Of a stretch of DNA of 64,000 bases, positions 54,851 to 63,596 are shown one piece after another. The stretch spans positions 336,217 through 400,216 of the forward strand of contig JAGDZD010000015.1 in NCBI GenBank assembly GCA_049116315.1, written 5' to 3'. The position numbers were made by a program, and so were the translations under genes. The DNA is from Thalassobius sp049116315. Lineage in GTDB: Bacteria > Pseudomonadota > Alphaproteobacteria > Rhodobacterales > Rhodobacteraceae. The notes beneath the pieces are model-generated. The model did not search any database and was not told the origin of the DNA. It saw only the letters and a program-made list of their open reading frames with translations. Numbering within the stretch: position 1 is the first letter of the stretch; each line of letters starts with the position of its first letter.

Positions 54851-55726
54851 TCAGCGTAATTGACCAATTGTGTAGGTTGGGCTCGATTCTTCCTGTTCGA
54901 GATAGGCCTTCAGAGCATCTGGGTCCGGTTGTTGTGTGGTTTTGGTTTCCTCACGGGCCAGCCCTCCAGAAATGAACAGCGAGTCGATGTCCTCCCCGGT
55001 TGCGCCCGAGATGTCGGTGTGCGGCCCATCACCAATGGCCAGGATCTGGTCGTCAGAGATGTCGCTGTTGATGGCGGCAAGACGACGTCGCGCCAGATCG
55101 TAGATGGGGGGATAAGGTTTGCCAAAGTAAAGGCTTTCGCCGCCCATATCCGTGTAGAGCTTGGCCAAAGCACCTGCGCACCATTCACGCACTTCGCCGC
55201 GATCTACCACAATGTCAGGATTGGCGCAGAGCAGTTTCATGCCCTTGGCCTTGGCGAGCAAAAAGTCAGCCCGGTTGACCTCTGGATCGGCCATTGGGTC
55301 ATTGGGACCGCAGCACACGATGCCGTCGGCTTCGCTCAGTGGCACCCGGGTGATGGTCACGGGATCGTCCAGCAGGCTCAGCGGTTCAAAGAAGCCCGCA
55401 TCGCGTTGCCATTCCCCCATGAAATAGACTTTTTCACCCACCGCGCCGCGGAACATGGCAGAGCGCGCACTGTCACCGCTGCTGGCAATGCTGTCATAGG
55501 CTTCGGGTGGAATGCCAAAGACTTTAAGCTGGTCAACAACACCTGCGCGTGGCTTTGGAGAATTCGTGACCAAAATGACGATGCCTCCCTGTTCCCGATA
55601 AGCGATCAAGGCCGCGACGGCCTCGGGATAGGCGGTGACCCCATTGTGAACACAGCCCCATAGATCGACAAATAGTGCGTCATAGCGGCTGGAAATATCG
55701 GACAGGTTTGAAATAATCTGGGTCAT
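54851..55726 (-). CDS. TIGR01459-family HAD hydrolase
   Basis: 291 residues. HAD motif I reads LFVDLWGCVHNG, with the nucleophile Asp near residue 21; motif II VTNSPKPR near 55; LANIL-like lysine region YFGKPYPPIYDLA, and motif IV AIGDGPHTDISGA near 237. This is the NagD-like class IIA subgroup common in alphaproteobacteria, with a cap domain and unknown phosphate-ester substrate. Confidence 0.92.
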   Translation of the reverse strand: MTQIISNLSDISSRYDALFVDLWGCVHNGVTAYPEAVAALIAYREQGGIVILVTNSPKPRAGVVDQLKVFGIPPEAYDSIASSGDSARSAMFRGAVGEKVYFMGEWQRDAGFFEPLSLLDDPVTITRVPLSEADGIVCCGPNDPMADPEVNRADFLLAKAKGMKLLCANPDIVVDRGEVREWCAGALAKLYTDMGGESLYFGKPYPPIYDLARRRLAAINSDISDDQILAIGDGPHTDISGATGEDIDSLFISGGLAREETKTTQQPDPDALKAYLEQEESSPTYTIGQLR

Positions 55727-55872
55727 ATGGAGCTCTTAGGTGGGCCGCAAACTGCGGGGTGTGATTTCCCCCTGTATGGCACTTCACCACGCAAGGCGCA
55801 GCCTAAACTTTGATGACATCCGCCAAAAGCTGCTGCGGGGCGGGATTGGAGCCCCTGACGGGGCCACCAAGG

Positions 55873-55935
55873 CGTTTTCTGGCAGAAAACGAGCCGGAGT
55901 TTTTCAAACTCCGACCCGGAAAATGCGATTTTCCG
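55873..55935 (-). repeat. Three consecutive perfect hairpins after ppaC
   Basis: Three self-complementary stems lie back to back: CGTTTTCTG-G-CAGAAAACG (55873-55891), CGGAGTTT-TTC-AAACTCCG (55895-55913) and CGGAAAAT-GCG-ATTTTCCG (55917-55935). They begin eight bases beyond the ppaC stop on the minus strand. The second is followed on that strand by GGCTCGTTTTCTG, so a terminator role is plausible for one of them; the tandem triplet is unusual. Confidence 0.7.
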
Positions 55936-55942
55936 ATGGCGC

Positions 55943-56863
55943 TCAGAGTTTGAGGTTCGGAATGATCTGTTTCTTGCGGCTCATGATGCCGGGCAGAACA
56001 ACGGTGTCCCCTTCGACAGTTGCGCCAAAGGAGTTTTGCGCCACGGATTTGACCACATCATTGGGCACCAAGAGGGTCGCCTCTTCGTTCAAGATGTCGA
56101 CTGTGAACAGCAGCACTTGGTCCACACCATCTTCTTTGGCGACGTCGGCAAACGAGGCCATCAGGCTATCTTTGCGATCCAAAACCAGTTTAGGCGCTGT
56201 GGTTTCCAGAACAGACACCCGGAACTTGGTGCCTTCGACGGTGAACTCTTTGGAATCCATACGGATCAGCTCTGCGTCAGAGAAGGCAGAAATATCGGAT
56301 TTGGCTTCGAACATTTCAGAGGCATAGGCGCCAATGTCGATGCCAAGGTCAGCAGCCAGCTTCTCGGCAACCGCTTTGTCGTGGGCCGTTGTGGTTGGCG
56401 AGCGGAATTCCAAAGTGTCTGACAGAATACAGCTCAGCGCCGCGCCTTTGATGGCGTCGGGCATTTTTTCCGCGTCGTCGCCCATCAGGTCAATCATGAT
56501 GGTTGCGGTACAGGCCAGCGGGCGCACGGTGATATCAATCGGGCCTTTTGTTTCCAGGCCGCCGACCAATTTGTGGTGATCGATGATGGCTTGGATGTCG
56601 GCGTCGTTGATGGCGTCGGGCAATTCGGCTGGGTTGTTGGTGTCGACGATCACCACCGGGGCGCCTGCTTCAACCGAAGAAATGATCTCTGGTTTGTCGA
56701 GGTTCCAGCGGTCCAGAACAAACAGTGCCTCGGTGTTGGGCTCGCCCAGCAGCTTTGGTGCTGCGGCAACGCCTTTGATCTCGTTGAGATACCACGCCCA
56801 CAGGATTGGGGACCCGGTCGAGTCTGTGTCGGGGGATTTATGGCCAAATACCTGAATAGTCAT
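55943..56863 (-). CDS. ppaC: Manganese-dependent inorganic pyrophosphatase (DHH family)
   Basis: 306 residues from the ATG giving MTIQVFGHKSPDTDSTGSPI; six upstream codons are probably not translated. Family II pyrophosphatase: metal ligands in FGHKSPDTDS and VVIVDTNNP, the DHH motif IIDHHKLVGG near 93, and the C-terminal DHHA2 domain ending MSRKKQIIPNL. It hydrolyses pyrophosphate to drive biosynthesis in the cytosol. Three hairpins follow the stop. Confidence 0.96.
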   Translation of the reverse strand: MTIQVFGHKSPDTDSTGSPILWAWYLNEIKGVAAAPKLLGEPNTEALFVLDRWNLDKPEIISSVEAGAPVVIVDTNNPAELPDAINDADIQAIIDHHKLVGGLETKGPIDITVRPLACTATIMIDLMGDDAEKMPDAIKGAALSCILSDTLEFRSPTTTAHDKAVAEKLAADLGIDIGAYASEMFEAKSDISAFSDAELIRMDSKEFTVEGTKFRVSVLETTAPKLVLDRKDSLMASFADVAKEDGVDQVLLFTVDILNEEATLLVPNDVVKSVAQNSFGATVEGDTVVLPGIMSRKKQIIPNLKL

Positions 56864-56946
56864 TGAGAGAATCCTACGCAAAAGGAGTTATTTTGCGCGC
56901 CTTATAGGCCTGACATCAGCCAATGTCACCCACCCAAAATGCCACG

Positions 56947-57963
56947 TCAAAATGCGCTGATTGGCAAGCGCGTGATGTCAAAGCCTTCTGCTTGCAGCAG
57001 GGCCAGCACACCGTTCTTTCCCGGAAGGTGCAGCGCCCCCATGGCCACAAAACTGGGGGTGGTTTCCAATTCGCTCCTAAGTGTGGGCATCCAAGCGATA
57101 TTCCGTTGGTCGATGAGTTCGGCCATGAACTCGTCCAAAACGGTGTCCAGTTTGATCGCATCTGCTGGCGTCAGTTGGCCGAGTTGAGGGGTATATCGAG
57201 ACGCCAAGAACCCAAGCAGACTTTGTTCTGAGAAATAGTGGTCGATAATCGCCGAGCCGCCTGTCGTCAGGTCTTGTAAATCCAGACTCAGGGACCACCG
57301 CATGTCAGCGACTTGCTGTTCAAGCGGATCTGAAGACAAAAGGTCAATCAGGTCCTCTGCAACGTCCAAAGATTGAGTTGGCATCGCGGCCTCATTGGCG
57401 ATCTCTTCGATCATCCGGTCGATGCCGTGTCTGTCTTCTTTCATGTCCTCTAGTGCACAGGCTGGAATCGATAAGGTCAGCCCCGCGTACCAAGGCTGCA
57501 TTTTGGCGGCCATGAAGGCTGGCATGCCCCGCGTTTCCAATTGGGCGCTGAGCTTGGCCCAGGCCTCATCACCCAGCAGGTCGATCAGACTTGGCCCTGT
57601 TTGTATGAAAAGCCGTTCGGGCTGTTGGAGCAAGATGCTTTGAAACGTCAGCTGATCTTCGTGGGTCATCTCCATCAACAGCTGTTCGGCCTTTTCCAGC
57701 TGCGGGGCGATGGCGCGGAGCGCGCTGTCATGGCGCGGATCATACAGATGCATGGTGCCAAACACGTATGAAGTGACGCCGCCTTTTTCGACCTGCCAAA
57801 AATTGCCCTCTGCAAAAGGTGCATCTGCAATTTCTGACAACAGGTCATCCCGTTGCGCTGCACTTAGGTGGGACAGCCCCCCAGATCCGTCTTGCGCACA
57901 AGACGCCCATGCTGTTGTCGCCCCAAACAAAGACAACACCAATGCACTGAAAATACGGATCAT
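56947..57963 (-). CDS. TraB/GumN-family protein
   Basis: 338 residues with a signal peptide (MIRIFSALVLSLFGATTAWA). TraB/GumN landmarks are TSYVFGTMHLYDPR (GTxH near 72, thought to bind metal) and the C-terminal FVAMGALHLPGKNGVLALLQAEGF (GxxHLxGxxGV). The fold is related to the Tiki/EreA proteases; the target is unknown. Likely periplasmic. Confidence 0.9.
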   Translation of the reverse strand: MIRIFSALVLSLFGATTAWASCAQDGSGGLSHLSAAQRDDLLSEIADAPFAEGNFWQVEKGGVTSYVFGTMHLYDPRHDSALRAIAPQLEKAEQLLMEMTHEDQLTFQSILLQQPERLFIQTGPSLIDLLGDEAWAKLSAQLETRGMPAFMAAKMQPWYAGLTLSIPACALEDMKEDRHGIDRMIEEIANEAAMPTQSLDVAEDLIDLLSSDPLEQQVADMRWSLSLDLQDLTTGGSAIIDHYFSEQSLLGFLASRYTPQLGQLTPADAIKLDTVLDEFMAELIDQRNIAWMPTLRSELETTPSFVAMGALHLPGKNGVLALLQAEGFDITRLPISAF

Positions 57964-58082
57964 AGCGCCTCACACCTTTTGGGGAACGCTATCACTATGG
58001 TTTGGCGGTGCAAGTAAGTTTCAACCGATGCGTCGGGTGGTGAGGTCTTGGTTGTCCGCGAACACGGCCCTATGGTGCCGAT

Positions 58083-58739
58083 ATGAGTTCTCTGCGCGAA
58101 ACAGATCTGTACACCCCGGTCAAAGCTTTCTTTGAAGCCTTGGGGTATGAAGTGAAATCCGAAATTGGGGCGGCTGATGTCGTGGCTGTGAAGCCTGATG
58201 AGCAACCCATCGTGATCGAGCTAAAGACTGGGTTCTCGCTCACGCTTTTGCAGCAGGGTGTTGCGCGGCAAAAAATTACCGACTTTGTGTATTTGGCGGT
58301 GCCTCGGTGGAAAGGGCGCGCGGGGTATAAGGCGTTCAAGGGGAACCTAGGCCTGTGCAAACGGCTGGGCCTTGGCGTCATTTCAGTGGATGTGTCGCGT
58401 GAAACCCTGCAAGTGCACCATGAGCCAGCGCCCTTTCAACCGCGCAAAGTCAAACGGCGTAAAACCACCTTAATGGCCGAGTTTGAGCGTCGTGACGGGG
58501 ACCCGAACAAAGGCGGGGCCACACGTTCGGGCCTTGTGACCTCTTATCGCCAAGAGGCACAGCGCTGTGCCGCCTACTTGGCAGAGCACGGGCCGACCAA
58601 GGGGGCCGTGGTGGCCAAAGCTACCGAGGTGAAACGCGCCACGCGGGTCATGGCAGACAATCACTATGGTTGGTTTGAGCGGGTTGAAACCGGTATCTAT
58701 GGTCTGACCCCGGCGGGTCAGAAGGTCGAAAAATCCTAG
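58083..58739 (+). CDS. DUF2161-family PD-(D/E)XK nuclease-like protein
   Basis: 218 residues. The PD-(D/E)XK core is visible: EALGYEVKSEIGAADVVAVK (Asp near 32) then IVIELKTGFSLTLLQQGV (E-x-K near 46). A helical C-terminal part follows, including a possible winged helix (EHGPTKGAVVAKATEVKRATRVMADNHYGWFERVETGIYGLT). Nuclease activity and target are unproven. It is divergent from the TraB/GumN gene with about 120 bases between, and no restriction or defense partners adjoin it. Confidence 0.88.
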   Translation: MSSLRETDLYTPVKAFFEALGYEVKSEIGAADVVAVKPDEQPIVIELKTGFSLTLLQQGVARQKITDFVYLAVPRWKGRAGYKAFKGNLGLCKRLGLGVISVDVSRETLQVHHEPAPFQPRKVKRRKTTLMAEFERRDGDPNKGGATRSGLVTSYRQEAQRCAAYLAEHGPTKGAVVAKATEVKRATRVMADNHYGWFERVETGIYGLTPAGQKVEKS

Positions 58740-58922
58740 TTCCTATTAAATGCACTGGCGCTGCGGCCTGTGGTGCGATCCCGGATATCTAAGGGGTGAG
58801 CGCTTCATCGGAATTGCGATGGCAAGGTTCATGTGCTGGCCTCAAAGAAGCTGTTCCTAGGACTTTGGGCGGTGTTGGGCAGGCCAAAGGGGCAGGCAAA
58901 GAGAGATTTCTGTCACAAACAG
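58740..58922. other. Non-coding spacer before the groES promoter
   Basis: No gene and no convincing hairpin or terminator is seen between the DUF2161 gene and the groES promoter. Confidence 0.5.
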
Positions 58923-58951
58923 TTGACTCCCTCCTTTGGCGTTCCTAACTA
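58923..58951 (+). promoter_or_regulatory. Promoter of groES-groL
   Basis: TTGACT (58923-58928) and TAACTA (58946-58951) are 17 bases apart, fitting a sigma-70 promoter whose start point falls next to the CIRCE element. Confidence 0.75.
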
Positions 58952-58958
58952 TGCCTCG

Positions 58959-58985
58959 TTAGCACTCGACAAGGGTGAGTGCTAA
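58959..58985. promoter_or_regulatory. CIRCE operator (HrcA binding site)
   Basis: TTAGCACTC-N9-GAGTGCTAA is a perfect match to the CIRCE consensus. HrcA binds it and blocks groESL transcription until heat stress ties up GroEL. It overlaps the expected transcription start. Confidence 0.97.
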
Positions 58986-59043
58986 CGGCCCCGCTTTTTG
59001 GAAAGGGGGCCAGATTTAACCTTTGAGCCAAGGAGACTCAGAG

Positions 59044-59331
59044 ATGGCATTTACACCGCTTCATGACCGTGTGCTGGTTCGTCGCGTAGAGAGCGAAGAC
59101 AAAACTGCTGGCGGATTGATCATCCCCGAAAGCGCAAAAGAAAAACCAGCTGAAGGCTTGGTTGTTTCTGTTGGCGCCGGCGCCAAAGATGATTCCGGTT
59201 CGCGTATCGCGATGGACGTTAATGCAGGTGACAAAATCCTGTTTGGCAAATGGTCAGGCACCGAAGTAACCGTAGACGGTGAAGAGCTGCTGATCATGAA
59301 AGAATCCGACATCATGGGCATCATTGCCTAA
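59044..59331 (+). CDS. groES: Co-chaperonin GroES
   Basis: 95 residues from the ATG giving MAFTPLHDRVLVRRVESEDK, with AAGGAG before it; seven extra upstream codons cover the ribosome site. The mobile loop (KTAGGLIIPESAKEKPAEG) that docks on GroEL is intact. It caps the GroEL chamber. groL follows 39 bases on, and both are under the CIRCE element. Confidence 0.98.
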   Translation: MAFTPLHDRVLVRRVESEDKTAGGLIIPESAKEKPAEGLVVSVGAGAKDDSGSRIAMDVNAGDKILFGKWSGTEVTVDGEELLIMKESDIMGIIA

Positions 59332-59370
59332 CTGTCGCGCCTTAGATTTTAAGAAACAGGAGCGTTCAAT

Positions 59371-61014
59371 ATGTCCGCTAAAGACGTAAAATTCGACACC
59401 GATGCCCGCAACGCGATGCTGCGCGGCGTGAACATTCTGGCAGACGCCGTCAAAGTAACCCTGGGTCCAAAAGGCCGTAACGTGGTTCTGGACAAGTCCT
59501 TCGGCGCGCCACGCATCACCAAAGACGGTGTATCTGTAGCCAAAGAAATCGAACTGGAAGACAAGTTCGAAAACATGGGCGCACAGATGGTGAAAGAAGT
59601 TGCTTCTCGCACCAATGACGAAGCAGGCGACGGCACAACCACTGCCACCGTTCTGGCTCAAGCCATCGTTCGTGAAGGTCTGAAGCAGGTTGCTGCTGGC
59701 CTGAACCCAATGGACCTTAAGCGCGGCATCGATTTGGCAACAGCCAAAGTTGTTGAAGGCATCAAGGGCATGGCCCGTGAAGTTAAAGACAGCGCAGAAG
59801 TTGCTCAGGTTGGAACCATCTCTGCAAACGGCGAAGCCGAAATTGGTCAGCAAATCGCTGATGCAATGCAGAAAGTGGGCAACGAGGGTGTTATCACTGT
59901 TGAAGAGAACAAAGGTCTGGAAACAGAAACCGATGTTGTTGAAGGCATGCAGTTTGACCGCGGTTACCTGTCCCCTTACTTCGTGACCAACCCTGACAAG
60001 ATGATTGCAGATCTGGAAGACTGCATGATCCTGTTGCACGAAAAGAAACTGAGCTCGCTGCAGCCAATGGTTCCTCTGTTGGAAACTGTTATTCAGTCGC
60101 AAAAGCCTCTGTTGATCATTGCAGAAGATGTTGAAGGCGAAGCCCTGGCAACTTTGGTTGTGAACAAACTGCGCGGCGGCCTGAAAATTGCTGCGGTTAA
60201 AGCCCCTGGCTTTGGTGATCGTCGCAAAGCGATGCTGCAAGACATCGCGATCCTGACCGGTGGTCAAGTGATCAGCGAAGATCTGGGCATGAAGCTCGAG
60301 TCCGTCACCATGGACATGCTGGGCACTGCCAAGAAAGTCACCATCACCAAAGACGAAACCACTGTTGTGGACGGCGCTGGTGAGAAGGCTGAGATCGAAG
60401 CACGTGTGGCTCAGATCCGCACTCAGATCGAAGAAACTTCTTCTGATTACGACCGTGAGAAACTGCAAGAGCGCGTTGCCAAATTGGCCGGCGGTGTTGC
60501 TGTGATCAAAGTCGGCGGCATGACCGAAGTTGAAGTGAAAGAGCGCAAAGATCGTGTTGACGATGCTTTGAACGCGACACGCGCAGCTGTTCAAGAGGGC
60601 GTCATCGTTGGTGGTGGTGTTGCTCTGGTTCAAGCGGGTAAAGCCCTGGCCGACCTGAAGGGTGCAAACCCTGACCAAGACGCTGGCATCAAGATCGTGT
60701 CGAAAGCCATCGAAGCGCCTCTGCGTCAGATCGCTGAAAACGCTGGTGTTGACGGTGCGGTTGTTGCGGGCAAAGTGCGCGAATCTGATGAGAGCGCCTT
60801 TGGTTTCAACGCTCAGACCGAAGAATATGGCGACATGTTCTCGTTTGGTGTGATCGATCCGGCCAAAGTTGCACGGACTGCTCTGGAAGATGCGGCCTCA
60901 ATCGCGGGTCTGCTGATCACAACCGAAGCTATGGTTGCTGATAAGCCAACTCCTGAAGGCGCGCCAGCTGGTGGCGGCATGCCCGACATGGGCGGCATGG
61001 GCGGCATGATGTAA
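59371..61014 (+). CDS. groL: Chaperonin GroEL
   Basis: 547 residues, standard length. Equatorial nucleotide site: VTLGPKGRNVVLDKSFGAP, GDGTTTATVLAQAI with the Asp87 equivalent. Apical domain and the C-terminal GGM tail (GGGMPDMGGMGGMM) are normal. Highly biased codons. Folds proteins in an ATP cycle with GroES. Confidence 0.99.
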   Translation: MSAKDVKFDTDARNAMLRGVNILADAVKVTLGPKGRNVVLDKSFGAPRITKDGVSVAKEIELEDKFENMGAQMVKEVASRTNDEAGDGTTTATVLAQAIVREGLKQVAAGLNPMDLKRGIDLATAKVVEGIKGMAREVKDSAEVAQVGTISANGEAEIGQQIADAMQKVGNEGVITVEENKGLETETDVVEGMQFDRGYLSPYFVTNPDKMIADLEDCMILLHEKKLSSLQPMVPLLETVIQSQKPLLIIAEDVEGEALATLVVNKLRGGLKIAAVKAPGFGDRRKAMLQDIAILTGGQVISEDLGMKLESVTMDMLGTAKKVTITKDETTVVDGAGEKAEIEARVAQIRTQIEETSSDYDREKLQERVAKLAGGVAVIKVGGMTEVEVKERKDRVDDALNATRAAVQEGVIVGGGVALVQAGKALADLKGANPDQDAGIKIVSKAIEAPLRQIAENAGVDGAVVAGKVRESDESAFGFNAQTEEYGDMFSFGVIDPAKVARTALEDAASIAGLLITTEAMVADKPTPEGAPAGGGMPDMGGMGGMM

Positions 61015-61108
61015 GACAGATTTCCGCAAGGAGATCTGTTTGAGATCGACGCTGGATCTTTGGTCTGAGCGCTGATTGTAACACATGCCTTCCAGCTTGG
61101 AAGTTTGA

Positions 61109-61138
61109 GAGGTCGCCTTTGGGCGGCCTCTTTTTTGT
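61109..61138 (+). terminator. Intrinsic terminator of groES-groL
   Basis: GAGGTCGCC and GGCGGCCTC pair (one wobble) around TTTG, followed by TTTTTTTG. Confidence 0.88.
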
Positions 61139-61155
61139 TGGGAGATCGAGGGGGG

Positions 61156-61204
61156 ACGGGCGCCTGCGCCCGTGCCTGCGGCCTGAGTATTTTGGGCAAG
61201 ATGA
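61156..61204 (+). repeat. Intergenic repeat: hairpin plus conserved tail (copy 2)
   Basis: ACGGGCGC-CT-GCGCCCGT (61156-61173) is a perfect 8-bp hairpin, followed by GCCTGAGTATTTTGGGCAAGATGAA. The tail matches copy 1 (GAGGTATTTTGCCAAGAAAAAG) while the stem sequence differs. The rest of 61205-61333 shows nothing else recognisable. Confidence 0.65.
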
Positions 61205-61333
61205 ATGCATAGCGCGGCGCAAAAGGTGCGAATTTCATCTCTTGGTAGTCTGGGTTTGGTGAGGTTGTTGGTTTGCGTGTAGGGTGAGGGGCGCAATTTT
61301 TCGGCGTTTTGATCTGATTCTTGGAGACACATT

Positions 61334-61975
61334 ATGAAAAGATTTACAGCTTTTGGTGTATTGGCTGCGGCCACGCATATGATGACCAGCCCTGCGGTTG
61401 CTGGCGTGGGGGCCTATGTAGGGGAAATTGATTTATTTGCAGGCAGTTTTTGCCCAAAGGATTATGCGGAAGCGGATGGTCGTCTTCTTTCAATCGACAC
61501 AAACGTGGCCTTGTTTGCCTTGTTGGGCGTGACCTTTGGCGGGGATGGAAAGACCAATTTCGCCCTGCCTGATCTGCGTGGACGCGTGCCAATTGGACTT
61601 GGCGTTGGACCGGACCAACGGCAGATTAGGGCAGGCCAAGAGGTTGGCGCTCCGCATGTGAACCTGTCGTTGTCGCAACTGCCAGCGCACACCCATCGCG
61701 TCAGCACCACCGCAAAATCGACGTTGAATGTAACATCAGCTGCCGCCAACGCGACCGTTCCAGATGGCAAGGCGCTGGGCACAACGGCTGCGGGGCAATT
61801 GGCCTATGCGGATGGGGACACTTTGGATCGTTCTATGGCCGATAACGTGGTGACGACCAGCGTGGACACCCAGATTTCCCCGAGCGGGTCAGGGGCCGCT
61901 GTGCCCACCTATCAACCTTCGGTTGGCATTCGGTTTTGTGTCCGGATTCAGGGCAATTTCCCCGATAGAGACTGA
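61334..61975 (+). CDS. Secreted phage-tail-collar-domain protein
   Basis: 213 residues with a probable signal peptide (MKRFTAFGVLAAATHMMTSPAVA-GVGAYV). The tail collar domain follows: GEIDLFAGSFCPKDYAEADGRLL, ALFALLGVTFGGDGKTNFALPDLRGRVPIGLG, and LPAHTHRVST. Domains of this type sit in phage tail fibres but also in bacterial secreted MdpB-like proteins; no phage genes are nearby. The region 125-190 is low in complexity and rich in A, T and S. Role unknown. Confidence 0.88.
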   Translation: MKRFTAFGVLAAATHMMTSPAVAGVGAYVGEIDLFAGSFCPKDYAEADGRLLSIDTNVALFALLGVTFGGDGKTNFALPDLRGRVPIGLGVGPDQRQIRAGQEVGAPHVNLSLSQLPAHTHRVSTTAKSTLNVTSAAANATVPDGKALGTTAAGQLAYADGDTLDRSMADNVVTTSVDTQISPSGSGAAVPTYQPSVGIRFCVRIQGNFPDRD

Positions 61976-62105
61976 GTTTGACGGGCTGAACACAGGCTCG
62001 AAACGACGCCGATCACCAGAATGTGGGCTGTCTTTTTACGGGCAGCCCACGTAAGAAAACCTGAACGGCCGCAATCGAGCGTCGTGGCCAGGCAGGAGAG
62101 GTGAC

Positions 62106-62714
62106 ATGAGCAAGCTGACGGTTGGTCCAGATGGGCAGTCGAGATGTGCATGGTGTGGCACGGTGCCTGCCTTTGTGCCCTATCACGATGACGAATGGGG
62201 CTATCCGATTTCCGATGACATTCGGCTGTTTGAAAAGCTGTGTCTGGAAAGCTTTCAGTCGGGTTTGAGCTGGCGCACCATTTTGGACAAGCGCGAAAAT
62301 TTTCGAGCGGCCTTTGCGGGTTTTGATTTTGACGTTGTGGCAAAATTTGACGATCAGGACGTTGCGCGGTTGTTGGCCGATCAGGGCATTGTGCGGCATC
62401 GCGGTAAAATTACCGCCGTGATCAACAACGCCGCGCGGGCGCAGGCGTTGATCGCAGAAGCCGGGTCCATCGCGCAATTTGTCTGGCGGTATGAGCCTGA
62501 CGCCGAAGAGCTTGCCGAGCCGCAGAGCCAATCCACCTCAGAGGCCTCCATTGCTTTGTCAAAAGCACTTAAAAAGCGGGGCTGGAAATTTGTCGGTCCC
62601 ACTACGGTTTATGCCTTTATGCAGGCGATGGGGTTGATCAATGATCATGCCGAAGGCTGTGTGATGCGTGACAAAGCCACCGCCCTGCGGGCCGCGTTTG
62701 AAAAGCCTGAATGA
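62106..62714 (+). CDS. tag: DNA-3-methyladenine glycosylase I
   Basis: 202 residues. Tag family: CAWCG at the N terminus with the zinc-binding cysteine, YHDDEWGYPISDDIRLFEKLCLESFQSGLSW near 27-60 with the catalytic Glu, and the later FMQAMGLINDHAEGC that supplies zinc-binding His and Cys. It removes 3-methyladenine from DNA by base-excision repair. Overlaps the EamA gene by four bases. Confidence 0.96.
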   Translation: MSKLTVGPDGQSRCAWCGTVPAFVPYHDDEWGYPISDDIRLFEKLCLESFQSGLSWRTILDKRENFRAAFAGFDFDVVAKFDDQDVARLLADQGIVRHRGKITAVINNAARAQALIAEAGSIAQFVWRYEPDAEELAEPQSQSTSEASIALSKALKKRGWKFVGPTTVYAFMQAMGLINDHAEGCVMRDKATALRAAFEKPE

Positions 62715-63559
62715 TGCAGCTGTTTACCCTAAGCCTTATCACGATGATTGCCTTTGCTGCCAATTCCGTTTTGGGACGGATGGGGCTGGCTGTGGCGGGA
62801 ATGGATCCGGTGTTGTTTGGGCTGATCCGATTATGTGCTGGGGCGATGGTCTTGGCGGGCTTGGCCGTGGCACTGCGCGGCGGATTGGTTTTGGGGGGCG
62901 CGCGCCGGGTCACCGGGGTGGTGTCTTTGTCGGTCTATTTGTTTGGGTTTTCCTTGGCCTACAGTGGGCTGGATGCGGGCGTTGGAGCCTTGGTTCTGTT
63001 TGGTATGGTACAGGTGACGATGTTCGCGGGGGCTGTGCTGGCACGAGAACACCTGCCGTTGATGCGGTGGCTTGGGGCGGGGGTGGCCTTTGCCGGGTTG
63101 GCCTGGATGATGTGGCCGGGCAGCGGGCTGTCGTTGCCGATGGCGCAAACGGGGTTGATGGCTTTGGCTGGTGTTGGCTGGGGCGTCTATTCTCTGGCCG
63201 GGCGCGGTGCGGGCGATCCGCTGGGCACGACGGCGGCCAATTTTGTTTTGGCGGTCCCGATTGGCGTGGTGCTGATGCTGGGCTTTGGCTCGTTTGCCGC
63301 CTGGACACCCTATGGCGTGGTGCTGGCCATCCTGTCCGGGGCTGTGACCTCGGGCATGGGCTATGCGCTGTGGTATGCCATCCTGCCCAAGCTGGGGGCC
63401 AGTCGCGCGGCGGTTGCCCAGCTGACAGTGCCGGTGTTTGCCATCATTGGCGGGGCGCTGATGCTGGCAGAATTTCCCAGCGTGACGTTTATGCTAGCAA
63501 CAGTGGTGGTCTTGGCGGGCGTGGTTTTATCCGCCTTTGCCAAGCAAAAGGCCCACTGA
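62711..63559 (+). CDS. DMT-superfamily (EamA) transporter
   Basis: 282 residues with ten predicted membrane helices arranged as two EamA repeats (first from residue 5, second from about 150: LMALAGVGWGVYSLAGRGAGDPLGTTAANFVL). Drug/metabolite exporters of this type export amino acids, purines or drugs; substrate unknown. Its stop codon lies inside the loop of the bidirectional terminator that follows. Confidence 0.9.
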   Translation: MMQLFTLSLITMIAFAANSVLGRMGLAVAGMDPVLFGLIRLCAGAMVLAGLAVALRGGLVLGGARRVTGVVSLSVYLFGFSLAYSGLDAGVGALVLFGMVQVTMFAGAVLAREHLPLMRWLGAGVAFAGLAWMMWPGSGLSLPMAQTGLMALAGVGWGVYSLAGRGAGDPLGTTAANFVLAVPIGVVLMLGFGSFAAWTPYGVVLAILSGAVTSGMGYALWYAILPKLGASRAAVAQLTVPVFAIIGGALMLAEFPSVTFMLATVVVLAGVVLSAFAKQKAH

Positions 63560-63575
63560 AAACAGCGGGCCTTTC
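63547..63575. terminator. Bidirectional terminator overlapping the EamA stop codon
   Basis: AAAGGCCC (63547-63554) pairs with GGGCCTTT (63567-63574), extended by CTG/CAG. On the minus strand it is followed by TTGCTTGG for the etfA transcript. The EamA stop (TGA at 63557-63559) falls within the stem-loop. Confidence 0.8.
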
Positions 63576-63596
63576 AATCAATCAAAAGCTTGGCAA

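Noticed and set aside
58083..58739. Restriction or other defense system around the PD-(D/E)XK protein
   Set aside because: No methyltransferase, helicase or other partner is adjacent; the neighbours are TraB/GumN and groES.
59254..60678. 474-residue minus-strand frame across groL
   Set aside because: Antisense to a highly biased housekeeping gene; such long shadow frames are expected from codon use. The same holds for those opposite atpA (45817-46740), atpD (47574-48599) and hisC (31063-31902).
61334..61975. Prophage remnant at the tail-collar gene
   Set aside because: The protein has its own signal peptide, and no integrase, capsid, portal, lysis or other phage gene lies nearby.
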